A DNA stretch of 64,000 bases from Puccinellia tenuiflora (lineage: Eukaryota > Streptophyta > Magnoliopsida > Poales > Poaceae): positions 790,518-854,517 of the forward strand of contig QRDG01000238.1 in assembly GCA_012064385.1 (NCBI GenBank). The letters are read 5' to 3'. Made by a program: the position numbers and the translations under genes. Below, piece after piece: positions 10,370 to 20,340 of this stretch; position 1 is the first letter of the stretch, and each line of letters starts with the position of its first letter. The notes below the pieces were generated by a model. The model saw only the letters and a program-made list of their open reading frames with translations, made no database searches and had not been told where the DNA came from.

Positions 10370-11659
10370 CTACTGCTGTTGCTTGTCAATTCTTGCTAGC
10401 AACTGGTTGAACCTGTCTCCCTCCTCCTCCTCCCATCGCTTCTTTGCTCTCGATCGGTTTCTATAAGTATCTTTGTCTTTGGGAAACCCAATCTCCCAGG
10501 GATTACTAGGGCCAAGGCCTCGTGTTCGTCCTCCATGTTCGTCATTCCCGAGGACCTTTGTCAGCAAGTCTTTCTCTCTATCGGGACGGAACTTTGTTTT
10601 CCCCTCTTTAATTTCTTTCACCACTTTTAGCCATGTTTCTCTGGGTATCTTAATCCCGTCACTGCAAACAAGGTCCCCTGTCTCATCGTCATACGCACTC
10701 CCATGCGCAAGGAACCAATTTCTTGCCCTCAATTCCCATTCGTTGCGAATTGGTTCTGGAATGATCCCTTTAGCAAGAAGCGCTTCCTCTTTTTTATCCC
10801 ACTTTCGCATGGCAGCCACGTAGCCCCCTGTCCCGAGGTGATGGTGATATTTCTTTTTCGCAGCATTTGTCTTGTTTCATTTTGACTTTTCCGTAGCATC
10901 TTCTGACTCCTTGTATTTCACAAATGCATCCCAGTAAGCCTTCTGCTTCGCTAGATAGCCTTCGAATTTTGGAGCGATATTGTTCTTCTGATACTCTTCC
11001 CATAATGTTTTCTTCCACTGCCGGAATAGTTTGGCCATCTTCTTAAGAGTAAACTCCTTGACTTTCTCCCTCAATGCAGTTGTGTCGTCCTCTTCCTCAC
11101 ATTCTGGGAGGGTGAAATGTGCCATGAGGTCATTCCAAAGATCATCTTTGTACCTTTCGGCGACATACTTATTATCTTCCACCCCTTTGGGCTTATGCCA
11201 CTCCCGAACGGAGATCGGGACACAATCCCTAACCATAACTCCGCATTGTTTTACAAATTTCTTTGCAACCTTTATGGGTTCCAACGGTTCGCCCTGTGGT
11301 GATATTTTTGTAACTGTATAGTGCGCAGATGCGGCCACCTTTTTGGCCTCGTTTGGAACATTTGCTCGATGTGGAGGCCTAAGATAAGAAACATTCGTCA
11401 ATTCATATATATACAACTCAATTAATGCATCTACTGACCACCAGACTTCATATATATACCTCGCCGACTTCGTTAAGGGTCCATCATCGGAGCCGTCAGC
11501 TTCTCCATCATTAGAGCCGTCGGCCTCCTCATCCTCATCGGATGGGTTCAGATACATCGAGGGAGATTCGGGTAGATCAACACCGGGGGCATTGTGGATT
11601 ATATCCTCGAGAATTTCTTCTTGTGTTAGGTCTCTGCGGATTGGACTAGGTGGATCCAT
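10370..11659 (-). pseudogene. CACTA ORF1-like transposon protein, one frame interrupted by a single TGA
   Basis: Two minus-strand segments, 11659-10877 and 10876-10370, are in the same reading frame and separated only by a TGA at 10877-10879, so this is one exon of about 430 codons with one nonsense change. The N-terminal part is acidic and Ser/Asp-rich. The middle has many Lys/Glu residues, and just after the stop comes HHHLGTGGY, a motif of plant CACTA ORF1 proteins, followed by WELRARNWFLAHG and the conserved NPWEIG region. The start is set at the ATG giving MDPPSPIRRDLTQEE. It belongs to the same broad family as the ORF1 remnant at 4.4-7.2 kb but is clearly different in sequence. It is probably not translated full length. 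Confidence 0.7.
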
Positions 11660-11811
11660 AGTTTCTGCAAAATGCACACAATATCATTATCGCATACAAT
11701 ATTGCTACTACTACATAAAAATAGTACATAAAATACACCACGAATAATATCACAAATACATCTAGAATAATCCAGTTACATAGCTCAGGTCCATTTTTAT
11801 TTAACCCTAAT

Positions 11812-12244
11812 ACATCATGAATAATATCACTAATACATCTCCCATGCATGAACCTCTCAAACTAACATCGACCGGTTCCTGAGCCGCGGGGTGCTGAGCT
11901 GTGGCGCTGCGCATCCAAAGAGAAGGAACCCTCACAGGGTCATAGCTCACATGATAAGGAACCCTCTGAAGAAACGACCAGCTATTGCTATAATGCCTAT
12001 CCAATAGATACATGTAGCGACGGACGTGCTCATCCTCCTCCTTGATACGGCGACGGACCACCTCCTCGGGGGCCGGCTCCCTCTGCATCGAGCGTGGCCC
12101 ACGCGACTGCCACCACAGAAGATCCGGGTCGGCGACATCACCCGGATTCCTCACCAAGCTGCGCGTCCCGGAAGGTAGCACCTCCCAGTGCCAGCCCGGC
12201 GGAGCCCAGTCCCGCACATCGCCCCTCTGGTCCAATAGGGACAT
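11812..12244 (-). CDS. Hypothetical CACTA-associated exon
   Basis: A minus-strand frame of about 140 codons begins MSLLDQRGDVRDWAPPGW and is rich in Trp, Arg and Pro. It contains PGDVADPDLLWWQSRGPRSM and VRRYMYLLDRHY. It lies immediately upstream of the CACTA ORF1-like gene on the same strand, so it is probably the first exon or a leader ORF of the same transcription unit. I recognise no enzyme domain. The last ~15 codons of the open frame run into AT-rich sequence and are probably intron. Confidence 0.45.
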
Positions 12245-12450
12245 CGTCACCGAGAACAATAGACTAAAAACACCTAAGTCAAAAATTCTATTTCTACACT
12301 ATAAAGTAATACTTAAAAAGTAATACTACAAAAGTAATACTAAAAAATTAGGGTTAGTAAAAATTAGGTTAGATAATTAGTGTTAGCAAAAATTATCCTA
12401 ATTGGGTTAGAAGAATTGGGAAAGATTCCAGGAACTGTCAAATTAGAAAC

Positions 12451-12502
12451 CCCTAATGGAATTGCATATGATGTTGGACATCATATGTAATCCTATTAGG
12501 GG
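12451..12502. repeat. Hairpin (about 24-bp arms)
   Basis: CCCCTAATGGAATTGCATAT (12451) pairs with ATATGTAATCCTATTAGGGG (ending 12502) around a loop of about 5 bases, with roughly three mismatches. It lies 8 bp left of the gypsy LTR start. Confidence 0.7.
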
Positions 12503-12510
12503 CTTTGAGC

Positions 12511-13910
12511 TGATACGTCGCAAACGTATCTACTTTTCCAAATACTTTGCTATTTTTTTACCTCTGATTTTTAATGAATTGTTTGGAACTAACCCGAACT
12601 GACGCTGTTTTTAGCAGAATTGCATTTGGTGTCTTTCCTCTGTGCAGGGTTCAGAAGTTCGCGGAAAATTCCAGAAAAATTATAAAAAGGATTTTTGAAG
12701 AAGAATAAGCCTCGGAAGCGGAAGACCCCGAAGGGGGGCCACCCCAGGAGCAGGGGTGGGCCCCACCCGTGGGTGGACCCTAGGCCGCGGCAGGGGGGCG
12801 CCCCTGCCCCTGGGACCTCGCATCTCGGCCTCCCTTCGCTTATAAGCTCCCCTGTGATCTAAAAACGGCGCCCCCCGAACACTTTTCCCAGAAACACTAC
12901 GGAGCTCCGCCGCCATCACAAACCCTAAATTCGGGGTCCAGGATCGCTGTTCCGGCACCCTGCCAGAGTGGAGATCGCCGCCATCGTCACTGCCAACGCC
13001 TCTCCATCAACCATCCATGTCGTCCCCCTCCATGTGTGAGTAGTTCCCTGCTGTAGGCAAGGGGATGGAATGGATTGAATAAGATTGCTTATGTAATTCG
13101 ATGCCAAATTGTTAGGGCACGATGCCTAGTATCCTCTATTTGTGTTAATCATCGTTGGTGCAACTAGTTATGCTTAATGCTTGTCACTTTGGGCCCGGGT
13201 GCCATGTTTTCATATCTGAATACTTTATGTTTGCACGAGTATAATTGATGTTTGGATCCTATCTACTAGTTGTATGCACTTGTTGTCAACCGGAACCGGA
13301 GACCCCGAGTGACAGAAATGGGGACATCGATGGGAATGGTTGGCAACTCGAGGGTTACATGTATTCATTGTATGCTAATGCTTTATTTCGGTGTTTTATT
13401 AAAAGGAACACCTTAATTGCCATTTGTTCCTTAATTGGCCCGGCTGAAACCGGATGGCAGGACAAAAGATGCCGTGCAAGTTCTTATTGTAAGCACGTAT
13501 GGCTAAATTAGTAATACATGCCTATGACTGTTTGATACTTGGATGCTATTTATATATTTATTCGCTTGTTGCCTAGTTATATTTATTTCATGAGCTATCT
13601 TATTCATGCAGTGCCCGTCTATCTGTCCCTATGCCTACGGTGTTTTAATCCCGCTGTTTACAATCAATACTTTTACTGTCATCATCACTGTCTTTATTTT
13701 ATTACTGCTGTTACTATTCTACTGCTGCCTTCAAATCACTGTTACTACTGATAAATTGCTTCGAGAGAAATCCTTTTCAGGTGTGGTTGAATTGACAACT
13801 CAACTGCTAAGTCTTATAAATATTCTTTGGCTCCCCTTGTGTCGAATAAATAAATTAGGGTCAAACTACCCGCAAAGACTGTTGCGATCCCCTGCACTTG
13901 TGGGTCATCA
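12511..13910 (+). repeat. 5' LTR of the Sabrina-like element
   Basis: It begins TGATACG and ends TCA just before the primer-binding segment, about 1.4 kb long. It includes a GC-rich block (12720-12830) and a T-rich 3' half. The five bases before it are TGAGC, but the matching duplication is missing because the 3' end of the element is lost. Confidence 0.7.
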
Positions 13911-13921
13911 AGAGTATTTAC

Positions 13922-13938
13922 TGGCGCCGTTGCCGGGG
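13922..13938 (+). other. Primer-binding site of the Sabrina-like element
   Basis: TGGCGCCGTTGCCGGGG lies 12 bp after the LTR end. It begins with TGGCGCC, as in many plant gypsy elements of this group. Confidence 0.65.
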
Positions 13939-14001
13939 AGCATAGCTCTATTTATAAGTTCACCTGTGAGTTTTTCTGTCTGCTATAATTTACTCTTCAT
14001 C

Positions 14002-16483
14002 ATGAAGGGTAAGCGAGATCCTAAGTTCCCGATACTACCTTCCACCACAAGGAAAGGTACTGCTCTGAACTCTAAAGCTACTCTTGATTCACCTACTGTT
14101 TGAAGTAAACTTGTCACACCACCTACTATTGATGCTTTGCTTTCTGAGTATGCTACTGCTTCTGATGAATTTGATGATGCTTCTGCTGTGCTTGATGATG
14201 CTGGTTCTTTAGGCCCCTTTTTAGAATCTCTTGTCACTAAGTCTAAAGAAATTACAATGCTCGGTGAAAATCTTACTACACCTGTTAGCTCTCCTAAACT
14301 ATATAATTATGAGAGTAGGTATCCTGATGATTCCTACATTGATGTTAATGATGAGTTTATTAGACAATATATGGATTGTTTTGCTTCTAAAGATCCTGAT
14401 GCTTTAAGGAAATTGCTTGAAAAACATGCTGTTAAGAATTATTTTACGCCTGATCCTGAGTTTGCTACCTCTCCCATATGCATTAAAGATTATGATTTTA
14501 ATTTCTCTGTTGATCTTTCACTTATATCTAATGTTGAATCCGATCCTTTTTGTGGAACTAAGGATGATAATGCCGTAGAAAACATGAATAAATTAGCTTT
14601 GCTTAGCCTCCTATTTTCTGATGATAAAAAGATACAGCAGTACTATTTAGTAAAGTTGTTTCCTTTCTCATTAAAAGATGATGCCAAAGTGTGGTATAAT
14701 GCTTTACCCTATGGATCCATAAAAAGTCCTCATGAATTGCTTGATGTTTTTTTTTGAAAAATATTTTCCCGCTCACATGCAGCATGAGGCTTTGCAGAGA
14801 ATTTTTAGTTTCAGACAATTGGAGGATGAGCATCTCCCTAAAGCTTGGGGAAGATTCGGCTCATTACTCAGGGCTCGGCCAGGGCATGATATTCCGAAGA
14901 ATGAACTCCTTGATATATTTTATAATGTACTAACTGTTGAATCTAGGACATACCTAGATAGTCGTGCTGGTTGTGTTTTCAGGAAAATGACTGTAGCTGA
15001 AGCTGAAGAACTAATGGCTAAGATTGCTAAAAATCATGATGAATGGAGCATTCCTGAACCTCCTCCATTACCAACTTCGAAGAAGAGGGGAGTGCTCTTC
15101 TTAAACCCAGAAGATATGCAAGAAGCCAAGAAATCTATTAAGAAAAAAAGTATTAGAGCTAAAGATGTGAAGAATTTACCTCCAATTGAAACTTTATGTG
15201 AGCCTACCACTCACCAACCTATGGTAGAGGTACATTCTCTTCATAATTTTACTGTTCATGATATTCCTTATAGTAAGCCTTCTAGTCAGTGTTTAGATGA
15301 ATTTGATAACTTTATTGTTAAACAAACTCATTTTAATATGCAAATTCAAGAACAATTAAATGATAACATCCTGGTTATTAAAAATTTGCATTCTGTCTTG
15401 GAGAAAACTGCTAATGATGTCAAAGGTCTTGTTAAGCATTTTCATATGGTTCAAACTCAACTTGAACAAATTACTAAAGTACAAAAAGACTTGCTTGTTG
15501 GAATTCCTACACAAAGTAATAAACAAGCTTGTGGTATTTTAACTAGAGGAGGTATCTCTACTCAAGATCTTCTTTATCCTGAAGGACATCCTAAAAGAAT
15601 TGAACAAGAATCTCAATTGGCTGAAAATAATATTACTAGTTCCCCTAAAAGAAAAGAAAAGAAAAAGAAGAAACATAAAGAATTAGGAGAAGCTAGTAAT
15701 ATGGAACTTGATAAAGAACCTACAATTAATAATCCTAATGATGTCTCTATTTCTGATGCTGAAACTGAAAGTGGTAATGAGCATGATAATGATACTAATG
15801 AACACTATAATAAATTCTATGAATGGATGAAGACCCTCTTTTTGCAAATTCCTTTGACAGATGCTATTAAGTTGCCTCCCTATTTAAAATATATGAAAGA
15901 CATTGTTACTAATAAAAGAAAAATCCCTAATGAAGAAATCTCCGCTATGCTTGCTAATTACTCTTTCCATGGCAAGATTCCTATAAAGCTTGGTGATCCA
16001 GGTATACCCACTATTCCTTGCTCCATTAAAAATAATTATGTTAGAACTGCTTTATGTGATCTTGGTGCAGGAGTTAGTGTTATTTCATTCTCTCTTTATA
16101 AGAGACTTTTATTAGATAAGCTCATTCCTACTGATATTTCCCTACAAATGGCTGATAAATCTATTGATGTGCCCATTGGTATCTGTGAGGATGTTCCTGT
16201 TAAAGTTGCTAATTGTTTAATCCTAACTGACTTCGTGGTATTGGAAATGCCTGAAGATGATAATATGTTAATTATTCTTGGGAGACCTTTTCTTAATACT
16301 GCAGGGGCTGTTATTGATTGCAATAAAGGAAAAGTTACTTTTAATGTTGATGATAAAGAACACACGGTGTATTTCCCAAAGAAGATCAATACCAAAATTG
16401 GTTTGAACTCCATTGAGAATATTGAATCCATCAAGATTGGAACTATTGATTGTCCTATTCATACACATTCAAGAAAATATTAA
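14002..16483 (+). pseudogene. Retrotransposon gag-aspartic protease, decayed
   Basis: The frame starts at ATG 14002 (MKGKRDPKFPILPSTTRKGT), meets a TGA at 14101-14103, continues in the same frame to 14757, then shifts by one base in a run of T at about 14747 and continues to 16483. The gag part includes the capsid-like segment KLFPFSLKDDAKVWYNALP and a basic Lys-rich stretch at about 15640-15680. The C-terminal part is a retropepsin-like domain with LCDLGAGVSVIS, where the usual DSGA/DTGA is DLGA as in this non-autonomous group, and a downstream ILGRPFL. There is no pol domain. Product if active: capsid and protease supplied to, or depending on, an autonomous partner. With one stop and one frameshift it should not make a full protein. 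Confidence 0.8.
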
Positions 16484-17190
16484 ACTCTCATGATTGGGAC
16501 AATTCCTATACAATATGAGGTAACTTGATTATCTGTTGAATATTGAATTATATATGTCAAATAAATTTGGTGTGGTACCAAGACTTGATCAACCTTGCTA
16601 ACAAACCAACTTTAGCAACATAAAGATACCAAGATTCATTAAATTTTATTCTATTGTTCATTTTAATTTTTCTGTAATTTTTATGTCTCGTTTAGTTTGT
16701 CCCTTTTAAATGTCAAATTCCTGTTTTATTAGCTTAATTTTAATCTCTTATAAGTTCTTCAGGAAAAGTTGTCGAAAAATTCAGTAAAATTACACGATTT
16801 TTATCTTTTCAAATGAGCCACAGAAGTTGCTGGGGCTGACCTGGGGGACCCCCCATGGGCAGGGGTGGGTCCCACCCGCGGGTGGCACCCAGGCCGCGGC
16901 CAAGGGCCGTCCCTGCCCTATGGAGGACCCCACCAGGCGAGTCTCCTCCCACTCTCTCTCTCTCACTCAAAAAAAACTTCCCCATTGCTCAAACCCGAGT
17001 GTTTGCTCTTGAGTGCTGGGATTTTCGATCTATTTGTTCAGCCCATTATTCTTGCTGAAAATTGGAGCAATTCCTCTCCGGTATGTGACTCCTTCACTCC
17101 TCCAATTAGAATCTTGAATGGTTTGATATAAGTTTATTATTTTGCTATTGTATATGACCTTGAATATGAACTTGCATGCTTGATTATATT
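16484..17190 (+). other. 3' non-coding segment of the Sabrina-like element
   Basis: AT-rich sequence is followed at 16815-16920 by a GC-rich block sharing AGGGGTGGG-CCCACCC and AGGCCGCGG motifs with the LTR, then TC-rich and AT-rich sequence. No polypurine tract or second LTR is seen. The end at about 17190 is estimated from loss of element-like sequence. Confidence 0.45.
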
Positions 17191-17914
17191 GATATAGGAG
17201 AAGCAAATAGGAAGGCCTAAACCTAGCGGACCAAAAATAAAAAGAAATCTGAACCATTTGTACCCTTCCTAGTTTATCTAAGTGATGCATTGACAAGTTG
17301 CCATCGTCACAAGTATATCATGCTTGCTTCAAGCTTGTTTCGTCTAGTTGTCCTTTTTTTCAAGGATATGCCTTGGAAAAGCATATCATGATTCATAGAA
17401 GAAGGGCCAAAAGCAGCCAATATTACATCGGGGCTAGCACATGTGCGAAAGGCGGCACCCACGCTGACAATAGCTACAACTCGTCAAACCTCCACCACTC
17501 CACCTATAAAAGATAACCTTTAAAAAAGCCAGCTGTCCTCCACACCTCGGCCTCCTCCCTGATGTTGGGGAGGCATTGTTGAAAACTTTTGATGGCTCCA
17601 CACAAACTGGCGCCACCGCTGTCCAGATTAACATGAAAGTGTGTTCTTGTCCGATACAACGTGGGATCTACCATTGTAAAAGATGGTCGTACATTGCAGG
17701 AATTAATTAGCTCTTTTGGAAAGAAAAAAGTGGGGGTCAATGTGTGTATGTGGTCATTGTTTGTTGTGATCCAGAAACAAGCTAAAATTAACCTCAACCT
17801 ACAATTCCTTTCTTTGGTTGGCCGCTCGGGTCGGCCATATATCCGTACGTGCTGTATATATAGTTGTGGATGGAGATGTAGCTTAATTGCATTCACCTCC
17901 ACGTACAACCCACC
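17191..17914 (+). promoter_or_regulatory. Upstream region of the PMEI gene with TATA box
   Basis: This 724-bp stretch has no recognisable ORF. TATATATA at 17855-17862 lies 53 bp before the PMEI ATG, a usual distance for a plant core promoter with a short 5' leader. A second TATA-like motif (CCTATAAAAG) is at about 17502. No further cis element can be assigned with confidence. Confidence 0.5.
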
Positions 17915-18472
17915 ATGGCGACCTTCTCCTCTTCCACCGCTTTCATCGTCCTCCTTAGCGGTGTCGTCGTCGTCGCTGGCGGTGCTCTCCAAGAGAAGGT
18001 GAAGGCTGCGTGCGACAGCACGCCTCACCCCAAGACATGCTCCAGCGTCCTCTCGCCCTCCGTCAATGCGAGTAACAGCGCCGACGAGTGCGCTCTGGCC
18101 CTGCTGGCGGCGGAACGCGCAAGCCACCTCCTCTTCCAGGCGGTCGAAAAAATCAACGTTTACTACGAGATTACCAACAAGGACAAAGGGAGAGACGAGC
18201 AGTGTCTCTCCGACTGTGCCCAAAAGATGGGCCTCGCTTCTTCGGAACTCGCCGGCAAGGACAAGTTTGACTCCCGCTACGACGAGAAAATGACCATCTC
18301 GGACTTACGGAGCTATATCGCCGACGCCAAGGCGAAGCACCTAGTGTGGAATTGCGATGGGTGCCGCTCCCTGGACAAAGTTGAGGAGGTGGCCAAGGGA
18401 AGCACGGTGGAGAAATTCATGAAGGTGTTGTATGTTCTTGTCGACCGCGTCCCCGCCGGTAAAGAGTGTTGA
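17915..18472 (+). CDS. Pectin methylesterase / invertase inhibitor domain protein (PMEI)
   Basis: A single-exon gene of 185 codons. The first ~23 residues (MATFSSSTAFIVLLSGVVVV...) form a secretion signal. Mature sequence begins with the PMEI hallmark: Cys followed eight residues later by Cys in ACDSTPHPKTCSSVL. This pairs with later cysteines (DEC, EQCLSDC, NCDGC) in the four-helix inhibitor fold. Length is normal for the family. Proteins of this family act in the apoplast, binding pectin methylesterases or acid invertases and so influencing cell-wall stiffness or sucrose cleavage; which target applies here cannot be told from sequence. The start has a good context (ACCATGGCG) and a TATA box 53 bp upstream. 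The frame is intact. A second copy of its 3' end lies at 19231-19497. Confidence 0.85.
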   Translation: MATFSSSTAFIVLLSGVVVVAGGALQEKVKAACDSTPHPKTCSSVLSPSVNASNSADECALALLAAERASHLLFQAVEKINVYYEITNKDKGRDEQCLSDCAQKMGLASSELAGKDKFDSRYDEKMTISDLRSYIADAKAKHLVWNCDGCRSLDKVEEVAKGSTVEKFMKVLYVLVDRVPAGKEC

Positions 18473-19230
18473 TTCATTATTAACCAGGACCAACGGACGG
18501 ATCGACGGACATGGTTAATTGAGAATAAATTCAATTCCTAGATTATCTATCTATGTACACAGCCGGATCGACGGATTACTAGTACGGCTGTTCTTTATTT
18601 ATTTTCCTTCAATTACAACAATTGTTCATTCTGGCTGCATTTTGATGAAAGCAGCAGACTCCATTTTCCTCTGAAATGGAACCTTATAATGGATTGGGAA
18701 TACATATATATACTCACTGCTAATGGGATCAAACAAAATTTTGAAACCACGAGGACAATGCACCATCATCAATGAATAAGGTAACCGCAACCTGATGTTG
18801 CAGGCAGCACAATTGCACGGGAGAAACATATATAGCCCACCAATGCATGTCAAGCTCCCAAGATTTTTTGTTTTGTTTCGTCAACAAGAGTTTATCGAAC
18901 CATCTAAGTAGATGATAACTACTCAGCCTCCGACATCCAGGATGCAAGTTCCCTAAAAGGATTTAAGATGCAAGCAACCGAAATATTACGAAAAGTAAGA
19001 AATTAATATGGCAACCGGCCTATATATGGTTACCCCTTCTTCAAGTGTAATGCAGAATATATAGCAGCCTCCTCCAACTGGATCTCGCTACAGGAGTACA
19101 AAACAAACGGATAAATGATCTAGCAGAAACAAAATTTTGTTAAATGGATACTATCAATAAAATAATAAATCTAGGAATTCAATAAACTGTCGTTTTATTT
19201 TGGGGTTTGATGTAATTATTCAACTGGATC
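18473..19230. other. PMEI 3' flank and spacer
   Basis: The first ~145 bp is the PMEI 3' untranslated/flanking sequence that is duplicated downstream. The remainder is AT-rich low-copy-looking sequence with no supported gene. Short open frames on the minus strand at 18626-18947 show no recognisable motif. Confidence 0.6.
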
Positions 19231-19497
19231 TGCGATAGGTGCCACTCCCTGGACGAAGTTGAGGAGGTGGCCAAGGGAAGCACAGTGGAGAAATTCATGA
19301 AGGTGATGTATGTTCTTGTCGACCCCGTCCCCACCGGTAAAGAGTGCCGATTCATTATTAACCAGGACCAACAGACGGATCAACGGACATGGTTAATTGA
19401 GAATAAATTCAATTAGTAGATTATCTATCTATGTACACAGCCGGATCGACAGATTACTAGTACGGCTGTTCTTTATTTATTTTCCTTTAATTACAAC
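19231..19497 (+). pseudogene. Duplicated 3' fragment of the PMEI gene
   Basis: This segment matches about 18352-18620 at roughly 90% or better: the last ~40 codons (GGTGCC..CTCCCTGGAC onward), the stop region and the 3' flank including ATCTATCTATGTACACAGCC. The upstream part of the gene is absent. At the stop, copy 1 has TGTTGA whereas this copy has TGCCGA, so even the stop codon is lost. It breaks off at 19497 where GC-rich LTR-like sequence begins. It is either a tandem duplicate whose 5' part was deleted or a partial duplication. Confidence 0.85.
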
Positions 19498-20340
19498 ACT
19501 CCAGAGAGGGAAAGAAGTGCCGCGAGGTGTCCCTAGGCTACCCAACTTGGCTAACACCACTTGGGGGTAGTCGCATGGGACCCTAGGCCCGCATGGTCCC
19601 CTAGGCCCACAGAGGGTGCGGCTTGCCCTCCATGGGGTGCCCCCAAGTGGGATGGCTAAATTGGGCCACTAGGCCCATTAGGATTGCGCCTCCCTCCTAT
19701 ATTGGGGGGCAAGGCAACCTGGCCGGCCGGCCCTAGGGGGAGGGGTGCGCCCCACCCCTTGCCTCCCCCTATATAAGGAGGGGAGGGGCAGCCCTTCGTC
19801 CCACGCCGAGTTGTGGAGGCTGCTCCTCCCCTCTCCTCTCCTCTCTCTCTCTCTCTCTTTTGAGGAAGTCTTGATCTAATGGTTTTGAGGGTACCTCTCC
19901 ATTAGATCTAGATCTAATCTCTCTCTCTCCCATATTTTCAAAACTCCACCATTAGCATTCACAAGTAGTGCCTAGTCCTGGACGGCGAAGCTCTGCTGGA
20001 CTGGAGGAGATGAACGCGTCCGCACCCTTAGAGGGGTAACACGTGAGACCCCTTCTTGCTCACTTAGACTTGGAGGACATGGATCGGGAACCAGAGACAT
20101 CCTCACCCTTAGGCTTAGCCGTGAGGATCTTTATCAGGCTTCATCGACGCATGGCGTAGTGGCAATTTTTTTCGCTTCAGGGTGTCGGTAACGAATAGAT
20201 CTAACTGTTACTTATACCTGCTTAGATAGATCTTGCTTGTTGCATAGTGACAATTTTTTTGTTGCGCAAGCCTATAGGCGGCGGCTAGGGATTTGGGATC
20301 TTTGGTGCCGCCGAGCGGGGGCGACACAGGAGAGAGAGAG
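19498..20340 (+). mobile_element. LTR-like fragment with promoter (family not identified)
   Basis: GC-rich sequence with GGGGAGGGGTGCGCCCCACC and CCCCCTATATAAGGAGGGG at about 19767-19785, followed by a long CT tract (19827-19860), has the layout of a Triticeae LTR promoter and transcript start. No TG/CA ends, TSD or primer-binding site can be fixed. The start coincides with the end of the PMEI duplicate. Confidence 0.45.

Larger units (their letters stand above)
10203..12510 (-). mobile_element. CACTA transposon 3, internal fragment
   Basis: The region carries a minus-strand CACTA ORF1-like gene (10370-11659) and an upstream exon (to 12244). No CACTA termini are visible. The left boundary is where CACTA-2 abuts and the right boundary is the gypsy LTR at 12511, so both flanks look like later insertions. 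A 23-bp-arm hairpin (12451-12502) lies at the right edge. Confidence 0.65.
12511..17190 (+). mobile_element. Gypsy LTR retrotransposon, Sabrina-like, non-autonomous, 3' truncated
   Basis: A 5' LTR starts TGATACGTCGCAAACG at 12511 and ends ...GGGTCATCA at 13910. The primer-binding segment TGGCGCCGTTGCCGGGG follows at 13922. The internal region encodes only gag and an aspartic protease (14002-16483); no reverse transcriptase, RNase H or integrase is present. A long non-coding 3' segment follows and fades out at about 17190 without a second LTR. This arrangement fits the gag-only Sabrina/WHAM-like elements of Triticeae. The family name is from pattern memory, not a search. Confidence 0.75.
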
